64,000 nt of DNA, from the NCBI RefSeq assembly GCF_020010925.1, contig NZ_JAGJBZ010000001.1, positions 3,144,001 through 3,208,000 on the forward strand. Direction: 5' to 3'. Position 1 is the stretch's first letter. Each line of letters starts with the position of its first letter. The notes below the pieces were generated by a model. It did no database searches. It saw nothing but the letters and a program-made list of their open reading frames with translations, and was not told where the DNA came from. The position numbers and the translations under genes are program-made. This DNA is from Streptomyces griseiscabiei (GTDB taxonomy: Bacteria > Actinomycetota > Actinomycetes > Streptomycetales > Streptomycetaceae). Below are positions 10,786 through 20,101 of the stretch, one piece after another.

Positions 10786-11624
10786 CGGACACGACCGAGG
10801 CGGCGGGGGCGACCGGGACTCCGGGGGCGGCACCGGGAGCCGTACCGATCCTGATGTACCACGCGGTGTCCACCGCGCCGAACGACGCCACCAGAGAGCT
10901 GTCGGTGTCCCCGGAGGCCTTCGCGGAGCAGATGGCGCTCGTCGACGACCTGGGGTACACCCCGGTCGACACGGCGGCCCTGGCGGCGGGCTGGCGGCTC
11001 GGCCGCCCGCTCCCGGCCCGGCCCGTCCTGGTCACCTTCGACGACGGCTACGCGGGCGTGCACCGGCACGCCCTTCCCGTCCTCGTCAAACACGGCTTCG
11101 CGGCCTCCCTGTTCGTCACCACCGGCTGGATCGAGGGGCCGTACGACAACGGCGAGGCCCTCGACGCCATGCTCGACTGGGACCAGGTCCGCGAACTCGC
11201 CGACAACGGGGTGGAGATCGGCGGGCACAGCCACACCCATCCGCAGCTCGACATGCTCGACGACGACCGGCTCCGCTTCGAGCTGCGGCGCTGCCGGCAG
11301 GTCGTCGCCGACGAACTGGGCACCCGGCCCGTCTCCTTCGCCTACCCGTACGGCTACTCCAGCCGCCGGGTGCGCGTGGCGGTCCGGGAGACGGGGTTCG
11401 CCCAGTCGCTGGCGGTCGGCAACGCGCTGGCCCGGCGGGCGCAGGGCCCGTACGCGCTGCGGCGGGTGACCGTACGGCGCTCCACCGGGCTCGCCGAGTT
11501 CGAACAGCTCATCGAGGGCCGCGCGATCGCCCGCAACTTCGCCCGGGACCGTGCCCTGACCAAGGGGTACGCCATGGTCCGAAGAGCACGACAGGTCCGG
11601 AAGGCCATCCGCTCCCGTGTCTGA
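10782..11624 (+). CDS. Polysaccharide deacetylase (NodB/CE4 domain)
   Basis: The 280-residue protein starts at ATG 10782 inside the preceding stop. A CE4 fold is indicated by ILMYHAVS, the TFDDGYAG motif near residues 85-93 (first Asp-Asp of the metal/catalytic set), the GGHSHTHPQL motif near residues 147-156 (two metal His) and the SFAYPYGY segment. No signal peptide is seen, so it may act on the cytoplasmic face, or export may be cryptic. CE4 enzymes remove N- or O-acetyl groups from chitin-like polymers or peptidoglycan. Tight coupling with two glycosyltransferases and a flippase implies the block makes an amino-sugar-containing polymer that is partly deacetylated. Confidence 0.88.
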   Translation: MTDTTEAAGATGTPGAAPGAVPILMYHAVSTAPNDATRELSVSPEAFAEQMALVDDLGYTPVDTAALAAGWRLGRPLPARPVLVTFDDGYAGVHRHALPVLVKHGFAASLFVTTGWIEGPYDNGEALDAMLDWDQVRELADNGVEIGGHSHTHPQLDMLDDDRLRFELRRCRQVVADELGTRPVSFAYPYGYSSRRVRVAVRETGFAQSLAVGNALARRAQGPYALRRVTVRRSTGLAEFEQLIEGRAIARNFARDRALTKGYAMVRRARQVRKAIRSRV

Positions 11625-14600
11625 CACGACCACCACCACGGCACACCAGGCCGAGGACACCACGACCGAGGAGACCGGGCGCAGGCCCGGCTCCGGCCGC
11701 AGGCTGCGGCTGCCCGGACTGGGCCGGGGAGCGGGGGGCGACCAGCTGTTCCGCAACGCCTACGCCCTGATGCTGAACACCGGTATCTCGGCCGTGCTGG
11801 GACTCGGCTTCTGGCTGGCCGCCGCCCGGTACTACACCGAGGCGTCGGTCGGGCAGGGCTCCGCCGCGATCGCCGCGATGAAGCTCCTCGCCGGGCTCAC
11901 CGCGCTGACGCTGACGGGGGCGCTGGCCCGGTTCATCCCGGTCGCGGGCCGGGACACCGGCCGGCTGATCTTCCGTACGTACGCGGGCAGCGCGGTGGTC
12001 GTGGCGCTCGCGGCGGGGCTGTTCCTGCTGACGCTGGGGCTGTGGGGGTCGTCGTACAGCTTTCTGCACGATCCGCTCTACGCCGTGTTCTTCGTGCTCG
12101 CGGTGGTCGCCTGGTCGACGCTGACGCTCCAGGACGGGGTGCTCACCGGGCTGCGCAGCGCGGTGTGGGTGCCGGTCGGCAACACCGTCTTCTCGGCGGT
12201 GAAGCTGGTGCTGCTGGTGGTGTTCGCCGCCGCGGTCCCGACCATGGGCGTCTTCGTGTCCTGGGTCGCGGCGATCGCGATGTCCGTGCTGCCGCTGGGC
12301 TGGCTGGTGTTCCGGCGGCTGATCCCGGCCCATGCGAAGGCCACCGCGGACCACGCGCGTCCCCCGTCGCTCAGGGAGATCGGCCGCTTCCTCGCCGGCG
12401 ACTACACGGGGTCCCTCTTCTCGCTGGCCGTGGTCTATCTGGTGCCGGTGATCGTGGCCGCCCAGGTCAGCTCCGCCGACAACGCGTACTTCTACATCAC
12501 CACCACCATCGGCGGCACGGTCAATCTGCTCGCCATCAACATGGGCGCCTCGCTGACCGTCGAGGGCGCGCACGATCCGGCCCGCCTCGCGGCCAACACC
12601 CGGGCCGCGCTGAAGCGGATGGCCAGGATCATGCTCCCGGTCTGCGGGGTGCTGTTCTTCGGGGCGCCCTGGATCCTGGCCGTCTTCGGGCAGGGCTACG
12701 CGGACGCGGCGACCCCGCTGCTGCGCTGGTTCGCGGTCGGCGCGCTGCTGCGGGTCGTGATGGAGACGTACTTCGCGGTGCTGCGCGCGCAGAGCCGTAC
12801 CGCCGGACTCGCCTGGCTGCAGGGCCTGTTGTGCGCCCTGGTCCTCGGTCTGACGCTGGTGCTGCTCCCCCGGATGGGCCTGACCGGCGCGGGCGTCGCC
12901 GAGATCTCCAGCCTCGCGGTGATCGTGCTGATCGCCGCGCCCCGGCTGTACCGCGTCCTGCGCACGGCCGGGCCCGCCGAGGTGCCCCCCGGCACGGCAC
13001 CGGACGGCGACCTCGCCGACCTGGGCCGGGTGGCCGCGGCCGCGCAGCGGCAGAGCGGAGCCTGGACCCGGCGCCTGGACTCCGACACCCTCGCGCTCGG
13101 CATCCATGTCGACTTCGACCATCTGGAACGCCGCCCGGACGTCCGGCCCGGCCCCGGCACCCCGCCCACCGGGACCGCCGCCCTGCGCAAGGACCACCGG
13201 CCGGCCTGGGCCCAGGACCGGCCGACCCGTCCGCTCACCGCGCTGCCTTCGGTGGGCCTGCCGGTGGAGGACCGCGAGCCCGGCTCGGAGTCCTCGCTGG
13301 GCCCGGCGGAGGTCCCGGAGGTGGACGCGCCGTTCGAGAAGGAGACACCCTCGACATCCCCGGCCCCGGAGGCGCCGTCCCCCGTGTCGTCCGTCCCGCA
13401 GGCGCCGTCCGCCGTGCCGTCCGCCCCGGAGCCGCCGCAGGCGCCCCGGGTGCCCCTGCGTGAACGGCTGCTGCCGCACCCCACGGTCACCGGTGTGGTC
13501 CTCGGCCTCCTGCTGACGGCCGCGCTGCTGCTCTACTGGGTGCCCGCGCTGGCGCTGGACGACGCCGATCTGGACCGGATGGGCGGGCTCGGTCTGATCT
13601 CCGTGCTGCCCGTGCCGACCCTGGCCGGGGCGGCGCTGCTGGCCGTGGTGTTCGCCGCGCTGCTGTGGCCGGCCCGTGAACACCGCGGACTGCTGCTGAT
13701 CACGCTGCTGGCCACCGTGTTCTCGCTGCACGCGCTCCCGGCCGTGATCGAGACCGAGCCCCGCTTCGCCACCGCCTGGCAGCATCTGGGCTTCATCGAC
13801 TACATCGACCGCACCGGCACGGCCGTACCCGACCTGGACGCCCGCTGGAGCTGGCCCGGCTTCTTCGCGGCGGCCGCGTTCGTCGCCGAGGCCTGCGGGA
13901 TCACCGACTTCACCGAGATCATCCGCTGGTGGCCGACGGCGATCCAACTCCTCTACCTGGCCCCGATGTTCCTCCTCGCCCGCCATATGCGGGCGAGCTG
14001 GCGCGCCAAGTGGACCGGCGTCTGGGTCTTCGTCCTCAGCGGCTGGGTGGGCCAGGACTACTTCTCCCCGCAGGGCTTCACCTACCTCCTCTACCTGGTC
14101 TTCGTCGCGATCCTGCTGGTCTGGTTCCGGGCCCCGCACATGCTGTGGGGCAAGGTGCGCCCCGGCGAGGCGGAGGTGGAACCGTCGGACCGCCGCCAGC
14201 GCGCGGTCCTGCTGACGGTCCTGATCGCCCTGTACGCGGCGACGGTCCCGGCCCACCAGCTGACCCCGTTCGTGATGCTGGGCGTCCTCGCGGTCCTCGT
14301 CCTGACCGGCCGCTCCGAACTGCGGGGCCTGCCCATCCTGTTCGCCGTGATGGTCGCCGTCTGGCTGGGCTATCTCGCCGAGCCGTACTGGTCGGGCCAC
14401 TTCGACGAACTCTTCGGCGGGGTCGGCGGCGTCGGCGGCAATGTGACGTCCTCGGTCTCCGGCCGGATCGGCGAGGGCAGTTCGACGCACAAGCTCGTCC
14501 TCTACGCGCGCGTGGCCCTCGCCGGCACGGTCATGCTCGCGGCCTGCTACGGCTTCTGGCGCCGCCGTGGGAACAGGTACCGCGAACGCTCCCTGCTCGT

Positions 14601-15492
14601 CCTGACCTTCGTCCCGTTCCTGGGCTTCGGCATGCAGTCGTACGGCGGCGAGATGGCCCTGCGGGTCTTCATGTTCGCGCTGCCCGGCGCCGCGCTGCTG
14701 GCCGGGCTCGCCCTGTTCCCGCGCACCGGCGTCACCACCGAGGAACGCGACAAGGACCGGGTGAGCCTCGCCCCGCTGGCCGCCCTGGTCGCGGGCCTCC
14801 TCCTCATCGGCGGTTTCCTGGTCGCCCGCTGGGGCAACGAGCCCTTCGAGCGCGTCCGGCCGGGCGAGGTCGCCGCCATGGAGTACGTCTACGCCCACGA
14901 CGACCCGACGGTTCGGCTGCTCTGGCTCAGCGACGACCCGGTGAACAACGTGACGCCCGCGATGCCGTGGGGCGCGCGGGACATGGAGAAGGTCGAGTAC
15001 GTGCCGACGCTCGCACCGAGCGATCCGGTGCTGGTGTCCGGGGTGGTCAAGGCGCTGAAGGACGCGGGCGCCAACTCCTTCCTGATCATCAACCGCAGTC
15101 AGGTCGTCAACCTGCAGATGGACGCCGGCTACTCCAGGAACTGGGAGTCCCGGCTCGTCCGGAACCTCGACAAGCGCGCCGACCTCGAACAGGTCTTCTC
15201 CAACACCGACGCCACGATCTTCGCCCTGCGCGACCAGCCGGGCAGGGCCCCGGCACCCGACCCCGGCCCGATCGGCCCGCAGGTCACCTGGACGCCCTGG
15301 TCGGTGGTGGGCGGCCTGGCCGCGATCGCCCTGATCGTCCTGCTGAGCGTCCGCGAGATCGTACGGGTGGCGGTCCGCCCGAGCGTCCGCCAACTCCGCT
15401 GGCTGCAGAGCAGTTTCTGGTTCAGCCTGCCGCTGCTGGCCCTGCTGCTGGCGTCACTGGTGCAGCGCTTCGTGACGATGGGCTCGGGGTGA
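11617..15492 (+). CDS. Giant membrane protein: lipid-linked glycan flippase fused to a second polytopic module
   Basis: The 1291-residue product starts at GTG 11617, overlapping the deacetylase stop by 8 bp. Residues about 40-450 contain a dozen or more hydrophobic helices with the repeated architecture of PST/MATE-type Wzx flippases. Residues about 455-620 are a hydrophilic, Pro/Ala/Ser-rich linker. Residues 620-1291 hold another 10 to 12 helices with large extracytoplasmic loops (for instance the DYIDRTGT and SGHFDELFGG segments), resembling multi-membrane-spanning glycosyltransferase or polymerase proteins. A flippase and a polymerase-like module on one chain would link export with polymerisation. 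Such proteins are usually separate, so a frameshift artefact was considered, but the frame is continuous and codon use uniform. Confidence 0.8.
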   Translation: MSDTTTTTAHQAEDTTTEETGRRPGSGRRLRLPGLGRGAGGDQLFRNAYALMLNTGISAVLGLGFWLAAARYYTEASVGQGSAAIAAMKLLAGLTALTLTGALARFIPVAGRDTGRLIFRTYAGSAVVVALAAGLFLLTLGLWGSSYSFLHDPLYAVFFVLAVVAWSTLTLQDGVLTGLRSAVWVPVGNTVFSAVKLVLLVVFAAAVPTMGVFVSWVAAIAMSVLPLGWLVFRRLIPAHAKATADHARPPSLREIGRFLAGDYTGSLFSLAVVYLVPVIVAAQVSSADNAYFYITTTIGGTVNLLAINMGASLTVEGAHDPARLAANTRAALKRMARIMLPVCGVLFFGAPWILAVFGQGYADAATPLLRWFAVGALLRVVMETYFAVLRAQSRTAGLAWLQGLLCALVLGLTLVLLPRMGLTGAGVAEISSLAVIVLIAAPRLYRVLRTAGPAEVPPGTAPDGDLADLGRVAAAAQRQSGAWTRRLDSDTLALGIHVDFDHLERRPDVRPGPGTPPTGTAALRKDHRPAWAQDRPTRPLTALPSVGLPVEDREPGSESSLGPAEVPEVDAPFEKETPSTSPAPEAPSPVSSVPQAPSAVPSAPEPPQAPRVPLRERLLPHPTVTGVVLGLLLTAALLLYWVPALALDDADLDRMGGLGLISVLPVPTLAGAALLAVVFAALLWPAREHRGLLLITLLATVFSLHALPAVIETEPRFATAWQHLGFIDYIDRTGTAVPDLDARWSWPGFFAAAAFVAEACGITDFTEIIRWWPTAIQLLYLAPMFLLARHMRASWRAKWTGVWVFVLSGWVGQDYFSPQGFTYLLYLVFVAILLVWFRAPHMLWGKVRPGEAEVEPSDRRQRAVLLTVLIALYAATVPAHQLTPFVMLGVLAVLVLTGRSELRGLPILFAVMVAVWLGYLAEPYWSGHFDELFGGVGGVGGNVTSSVSGRIGEGSSTHKLVLYARVALAGTVMLAACYGFWRRRGNRYRERSLLVLTFVPFLGFGMQSYGGEMALRVFMFALPGAALLAGLALFPRTGVTTEERDKDRVSLAPLAALVAGLLLIGGFLVARWGNEPFERVRPGEVAAMEYVYAHDDPTVRLLWLSDDPVNNVTPAMPWGARDMEKVEYVPTLAPSDPVLVSGVVKALKDAGANSFLIINRSQVVNLQMDAGYSRNWESRLVRNLDKRADLEQVFSNTDATIFALRDQPGRAPAPDPGPIGPQVTWTPWSVVGGLAAIALIVLLSVREIVRVAVRPSVRQLRWLQSSFWFSLPLLALLLASLVQRFVTMGSG

Positions 15493-15509
15493 CGGGCCCG
15501 CGGTGAGGG

Positions 15510-16931
15510 TCACCGCTTCAGCCACTTCACCTCGTACGCGGCCATGTCGAACTTCCGGCCGTCGATGTCGGCGCTGATCTTCCGGTCGAGGGTGTTGACG
15601 ACGAGCACGGCCTCGTCGTCGGCCAGCACGCGCACGTTCGGCCTGTCGTCGGCGGCGACGGACACGGTTTCGTACGACGTCCCCGGCGGGAACTCCTCGC
15701 CGAACCGGGACAGCAGCCCGTACATGGGCAGCTCCCGTCCGCCGTCCCGCTTGTCGGTCGGGGTCCACAGGCACCCGGGGCACTCCCCGCTCTTCTCCTC
15801 CGGGTTCCAGTAGAACCCGGAGGTGGCGCCCCCCTTGGCCATGGCCATCAGCCCGGAGGCCTGGACGGCGACCCGCCGGTTCTCGGACCAGCCGTGCCGG
15901 TTGTCGTCGCCGTCGGCCGGCTCGACGTAGTACTCGGCCCACCACAGCGGCAGATCACCGGTCCGCTCCCGCACCCATTGGCTGACGGCCGTGAACTTGT
16001 CGGTGGCCGCGAACTCGTCGGGGATCAGCTCGTCGTCCTTGCTGTAACTGGACCCGTCGACCACCACGAAGTCCGCGCCGGCCTTGTTCTCGTCCCAGTA
16101 GTCGAAGGCGTCCAGCACCCGCTGGTCGATGGCGCCCCAGTCGCCCTTCAGCGACGTGGACGCGTCCTGCTTCTGCCGTGGGTCGAGGCTGTCCATCACC
16201 AGGTAGGGCCCGCCGACCATGATGTCCTCGTCGACCTTCTTCAGGGCCTTGTAGACGAGGTTGTACAGCTCGGTGTACCCCTCGTAGTCCCAGCGGGCCT
16301 CCGCGTTGTTCCAGAAGCCCTTGAACTCGTTCCAGACGATGAAGTGCCGTACGTCCGGGTACCGCTTGGCGACGGTCGCGGCGAGGGCGGCGTAGTCCGC
16401 GAAGTGTTCGGGCTCGGGCGCGGTCTCCAGGGCGGACTGGCTCCAGTCGGTCCGGTCCGCGCCCGCTCTGCCGCCCTTCATCCAGTCGGGCGCGCAGCAC
16501 AGGGTGACCACGGGCGTGCCGCCGGTGGCACGGACGAAGTCGATGCGCCGGTCCATCTCCTCGAAGTCGTAACGCCCCTTCACCGGCTCGGGGTTGCCCG
16601 CGCCCCAGCCCATGATGTGCTGGAGCTGCGGCAGGGGCCGCTCACCGAGCCGCTTCTCGACGCGCTCGACGGCCAAGTCGCTGCCCTCGTCCGCGCTGTA
16701 CTGGGTGTGGGTGAAGCCCCAGCCCACGTCGGGTCCGGTGTCCCCGGCGGGGGTGGCGGGCGTGCCGTGCACCTTGTCGCCGTCGGGCGAGGTGCCGGCG
16801 GTGCTGCCGCCGCTCCCGGGCAGGGTGCTGAGCAGGGTCACGACGATGGCCAGAACGGCCGCCCCCACGCCCGCGAGCGCGGTGAGCCGCCACCGCCGGT
16901 CCCCCGAATTCCACCCATGACGTCCCATCAT
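15510..16931 (-). CDS. Membrane-anchored glycoside hydrolase, clan GH-A (GH39-like)
   Basis: The protein has about 473 residues. An N-terminal hydrophobic helix (about 19-38) acts as signal anchor and is followed by a Gly/Thr/Pro linker. The TIM-barrel domain shows WNEFKGFWNN, with Asn-Glu as the likely acid/base, and LWWAEYYVEP, with Glu as the probable nucleophile, the pattern of GH39/GH5-like retaining enzymes. I chose the ATG at 16931; a TTG two codons upstream and an ATG one codon downstream are equally possible since no ribosome site stands out. The gene converges on the giant flippase gene with a 17-bp gap. It likely trims or releases the polymer made by that block (inference). Confidence 0.8.
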   Translation of the reverse strand: MMGRHGWNSGDRRWRLTALAGVGAAVLAIVVTLLSTLPGSGGSTAGTSPDGDKVHGTPATPAGDTGPDVGWGFTHTQYSADEGSDLAVERVEKRLGERPLPQLQHIMGWGAGNPEPVKGRYDFEEMDRRIDFVRATGGTPVVTLCCAPDWMKGGRAGADRTDWSQSALETAPEPEHFADYAALAATVAKRYPDVRHFIVWNEFKGFWNNAEARWDYEGYTELYNLVYKALKKVDEDIMVGGPYLVMDSLDPRQKQDASTSLKGDWGAIDQRVLDAFDYWDENKAGADFVVVDGSSYSKDDELIPDEFAATDKFTAVSQWVRERTGDLPLWWAEYYVEPADGDDNRHGWSENRRVAVQASGLMAMAKGGATSGFYWNPEEKSGECPGCLWTPTDKRDGGRELPMYGLLSRFGEEFPPGTSYETVSVAADDRPNVRVLADDEAVLVVNTLDRKISADIDGRKFDMAAYEVKWLKR

Positions 16932-17112
16932 GGGCAACAGTAACCGCGCGGACGGGTGGTGGGGGAGGTTCCGCCGGTGAACTCCCGGGCAATCGGAGCC
17001 ACCGTGCGGCCGGGGCGCGCGGTCCCCGGCCGAACCGCCCGGCGCACGACGGAACAGCCCAAGGGGGACACAACCGGCGCACTACGGAAAGCGGATGCAC
17101 GGGGAGCCTTCG

Positions 17113-18225
17113 GTGACGGATCATGGCGGCATGTCTGCCAACCCACACGACGCACTGCCGATCCGGCTCAACGTCGACGACAGCGACTCACCGTCCGATG
17201 TCGTCGACGCGCTGTTCCTCGGCCGTTTCGCGACGGGCGAGCAGCCGCACGCGCACGCGGCCAACATCGACCGGGTACGGTCCGGGGCCACCCTGCTCCC
17301 GCCGGGCGCCCGGGTGCTGCGCTCCGCGCGCGACGACGACCGCAGCGCGACCCTCGCCGAGGGCGACGGCTGGACCGTGCTGATCTCCCGCTGGAACCGC
17401 GGCGCCGACGTCACGGTCACCGCGACCAGCGCCGAGCTGGCGGAGAAGGTGCTCGGCCAGGCCACCGACGGCGCGGCCGACGAGCCCGAGCCGCAGCCGG
17501 AGAACGTGACCATGGGCTTCTGGTACGTCTCGCCGCGCCGGGGCCCGCACCGCACGACCCGGCAGATCTCGGCGGGCACCTGGGAGGAGGTCCGGCCGAA
17601 CTACACGGCGCCGGTGGCGGACGCCATGGACCGGCTGATGAAGACGACCCCGGAGGACATCGCGGGCCGCCTCCTGCTGCTGCACGGCCCGCCCGGCACG
17701 GGCAAGACGTCCGCGCTGCGCACACTGGCGCGTTCCTGGCGGGACTGGTGCCAGGTCGACTGCGTCCTGGACCCCGAGCGGCTCTTCTCCGACGTCGGCT
17801 ATCTCATGGACATCGCCATCGGTGAGGACGACTCCACGGGCAAGGGCCGCTGGCGGCTGCTCCTGCTGGAGGACTGCGACGAACTGATCCGCGGCGAGGC
17901 CAAGCACACGGCGGGCCAGGCGCTCTCCCGGCTGCTGAACCTCACGGACGGGCTGCTCGGCCAGGGCCGCAACGTCCTGGTGGGCGTCACCACCAACGAG
18001 GACCTGGAGCGGCTGCACCCCGCCGTGGTCCGCCCCGGCCGCTGCCTCGCCCGGATCGAGGTGGGCGCCCTGACCCGCGCCGAGGCGGTCGCCTGGCTGG
18101 GCACGGACGAGGGCGTGGGACGCGAGGGCGCGACCCTGGCCGAGCTGTACGCCCTGCGCCGCGGCACGTCCCCGACGTCGGTGCCGGAGCCGAGGGGCGG
18201 CGCGGACGCGGGCCTGTACCTGTAG
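17113..18225 (+). CDS. AAA-family ATPase with DUF5925 N-domain
   Basis: The product is 370 residues from GTG 17113, which has GGGGAGCC six bases upstream; the ATG at 17131 (MSANPHDALP) is the alternative. Residues 1-150 form the DUF5925-type region. The ATPase domain has Walker A GPPGTGKTS at about 192-200, Walker B LLLLEDCDEL at about 248-257, sensor VGVTTNEDL and the arginine-finger-like HPAVVRPGRC. It is a classic AAA module related to BCS1/proteasome-like ATPases and is very widely conserved in streptomycetes. The substrate is unknown; remodelling of protein complexes is the general family role. It stands alone, with the GntR gene convergent 18 bp downstream. Confidence 0.85.
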   Translation: MTDHGGMSANPHDALPIRLNVDDSDSPSDVVDALFLGRFATGEQPHAHAANIDRVRSGATLLPPGARVLRSARDDDRSATLAEGDGWTVLISRWNRGADVTVTATSAELAEKVLGQATDGAADEPEPQPENVTMGFWYVSPRRGPHRTTRQISAGTWEEVRPNYTAPVADAMDRLMKTTPEDIAGRLLLLHGPPGTGKTSALRTLARSWRDWCQVDCVLDPERLFSDVGYLMDIAIGEDDSTGKGRWRLLLLEDCDELIRGEAKHTAGQALSRLLNLTDGLLGQGRNVLVGVTTNEDLERLHPAVVRPGRCLARIEVGALTRAEAVAWLGTDEGVGREGATLAELYALRRGTSPTSVPEPRGGADAGLYL

Positions 18226-18243
18226 CCGGGCCCGCCCCACCGC

Positions 18244-18612
18244 CTACTGCGCGTACGCGGCCCGCAGGGCGTCCCGGGCCGCCGCCAGCGCCTGCGCCTC
18301 GCTCAGCCCGAGACGGCGCACCCGCTCCGCGTACGCCCCCGCCGCGGCCGCCGCCTCCCGCTCCGCGGCGGAGCCGGCGGCCGCCACGAACGTCCCGTTG
18401 CGCCCCCGGGTCTCGATCACCCCGTCCGTCTCCAGCGCGCGGTACGCCTTGGCGACGGTGTTGGCCGCGAGGCCGAGCTGCTCGGCGAGCCCCCGTACCG
18501 TCGGCAGCCGGTACCCCACGGGCAGTGCGCCGGAGCGGGCCTGTTCCGAGATCTGGGCGCGCACCTGCTCGTAGGGCGCGCTCCCGTCCACGATGCGAAT
18601 CTTCAAGGTCAC
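18244..18612 (-). CDS. GntR-family regulator, YtrA-like small subtype
   Basis: The 122-residue protein is read from GTG 18612 (VTLKIRIVDG...). Residues about 10-75 form the winged helix, with the signature APYEQVRAQI, LPTVRGLAEQLGLAANTVAKAYRALE and the wing GVIETRGRNGTFVA. The C-terminal tail of about 45 Ala-rich residues is too small for FCD or UTRA sensing domains, as in YtrA-type GntR proteins, which often control ABC transporters. The gene is divergent from the tandem GNAT gene with 71 bp between starts. A target is not evident here. Confidence 0.88.
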   Translation of the reverse strand: MTLKIRIVDGSAPYEQVRAQISEQARSGALPVGYRLPTVRGLAEQLGLAANTVAKAYRALETDGVIETRGRNGTFVAAAGSAAEREAAAAAGAYAERVRRLGLSEAQALAAARDALRAAYAQ

Positions 18613-18683
18613 GCGGCGATTGTCCCGTACCCGAGGGAAATTCGGAGGCAGCCCACCGTGCGCCCCGCGTACCGTGCGCACCC

Positions 18684-19613
18684 ATGACATTGATCGTGCG
18701 CGACCTCCGCGCCGCCGATCGCGCCGACGCCGAGGCCTTCGCCGAGGTACGGCGCCGGGCCCTGCCCTTCCTGGTCGGCACCGCCGAGTCCGTGCTCCAC
18801 GACGCCGCCCACGCGCGTCCCGAGGCCCACCATGGGCAGCTGGTCGCCGAGGTGGACGGCGAGGTGATCGGCACCGCGCAGCTGGGCATCGCCGACGACA
18901 GCCCCGTACCGGGCCAGGGCTGCCTGAACGTGTACGTGCACCCGGAGCACACGCACCGGGGCGCCGGCGGTCTGCTGGTGCGCGCCGCCGAGGAGCGGCT
19001 GACGACGGCGGGGGCGAGGCGGCTGCTGGCGTGGGTGCTCGACACCCCGGAGAACCGCGCGTTCGCCGAGCGGCGCGGCTACACCGCCGGCCGCACCGCG
19101 CACTTCCTCCGCCTGGACCTGGCCCACGGCGCGCTGCCCCCGCCGCGGACCCCGCCCCCGGGCGTGGAACTGCGGACGGCCGCCGACTTCGCCGACGATC
19201 CGCGCCCCTTGTTCGACCTGGACGCGGAGGCCTCGGCGGACGAACCGGGCGACCTCGACGCGGAGTTCGACGACTACGAGCTGTGGCTCGGGCAGACCTA
19301 CCGGCACCCCCTGCTGGACCACGTCCTGAGCACGGTGGTCGTGGTGGACGGCACGCCCGCCGCGTTCACCGCGGTCCGTACGGACGACCGGGACCGCTAC
19401 TTCACCGGGATGACGGGCACCGCCCGCGCCTTCCGGGGCCGGGGTCTGGCCAAGCTCGCCAAGAACGACTCCCTGCACCGCGCCCGCGCCGCCGGCCGCA
19501 CGGAGGCGTTCACGGGCAACGACGCCGGCAACGAGCCGATGCTCGCGGTCAACACATGGTTCGGATACGAGATCTGCGCGACGGAGGTGCGGTATGTCCG
19601 GGAACTCGGCTGA
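18684..19613 (+). CDS. Tandem-domain GNAT acetyltransferase
   Basis: The 309-residue protein contains two GNAT folds. The first (about 1-150) has the acetyl-CoA motif GCLNVYVHPEHTHRGAGG. The second (about 155-309) has TGTARAFRGRGLAKLAKN. The two-domain layout resembles mycothiol synthase-like and other double-GNAT enzymes, but no MshD-specific residues were confirmed. The substrate is unknown. The start ATG 18684 follows an upstream region with few candidates. The 3' end overlaps the DUF402 gene by 20 bp, so the two probably form an operon. Confidence 0.85.
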   Translation: MTLIVRDLRAADRADAEAFAEVRRRALPFLVGTAESVLHDAAHARPEAHHGQLVAEVDGEVIGTAQLGIADDSPVPGQGCLNVYVHPEHTHRGAGGLLVRAAEERLTTAGARRLLAWVLDTPENRAFAERRGYTAGRTAHFLRLDLAHGALPPPRTPPPGVELRTAADFADDPRPLFDLDAEASADEPGDLDAEFDDYELWLGQTYRHPLLDHVLSTVVVVDGTPAAFTAVRTDDRDRYFTGMTGTARAFRGRGLAKLAKNDSLHRARAAGRTEAFTGNDAGNEPMLAVNTWFGYEICATEVRYVRELG

Positions 19614-20097
19614 GCCGGTGGTGGAGTTGGACGTCGTCCTGCATAAGGCGGGCCGTACGAAGATCCGTTACCCGGCGCGGCTGCTGAGCGACGACGGCAC
19701 CCGGATCACGGTCCACGCCGCCTGGGCGACCGACGGCGTACGGGACTTCGGCTTCGTACGGTTCGGGCCCGGTGACGTCTTCACCGAGTACTACTGGCGC
19801 GACCGGTGGTACGCCGTGAAGGAGGTCCGGGACGCCCGGGGCACGCTGAAGGGCTGGTACTGCGACATCACCAGGCCCGCCACGCTCTCCGGCGGGGAAC
19901 TCGTCGTCGAGGACCTCGACCTGGACCTGTGGCGCTCCGCCGACGGCAGGACCGTACTGCGGCTGGACGAGGACGAGTTCGAGGAGAGCGGGCTCGCGGC
20001 GAGAGATCCGGAGGCCGCGGCGGCGGCCGTCGCCGCCCTCGACGAACTGGAGGTGCTCGCCACCGTGGAGGGCGGCCTGGAGTCACTGCTGGCGTAG
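19594..20097 (+). CDS. DUF402 family protein
   Basis: The product is 167 residues from ATG 19594, within the end of the GNAT gene. The FTEYYWRDRWYAVKEVRD and GWYCDITRPA segments and the downstream acidic EDLDLDLW stretch are typical of DUF402 proteins, a fold seen in nucleoside-phosphate hydrolases such as FAU-1/Ntdp. The acidic residues around DLDLDLW could bind a divalent metal. A house-cleaning phosphatase role is possible, but the substrate is unknown. The stop is 4 bp from the convergent methyltransferase stop. Confidence 0.82.
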   Translation: MSGNSAEPVVELDVVLHKAGRTKIRYPARLLSDDGTRITVHAAWATDGVRDFGFVRFGPGDVFTEYYWRDRWYAVKEVRDARGTLKGWYCDITRPATLSGGELVVEDLDLDLWRSADGRTVLRLDEDEFEESGLAARDPEAAAAAVAALDELEVLATVEGGLESLLA

Positions 20098-20101
20098 CCG
20101 G

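Noticed and set aside
10479..15393. Very long minus-strand ORFs opposite the polysaccharide block
   Set aside because: They are mirror frames caused by high GC; translations are Arg/Gly/Asp-His-rich with no domain, and the plus-strand genes have clear families.
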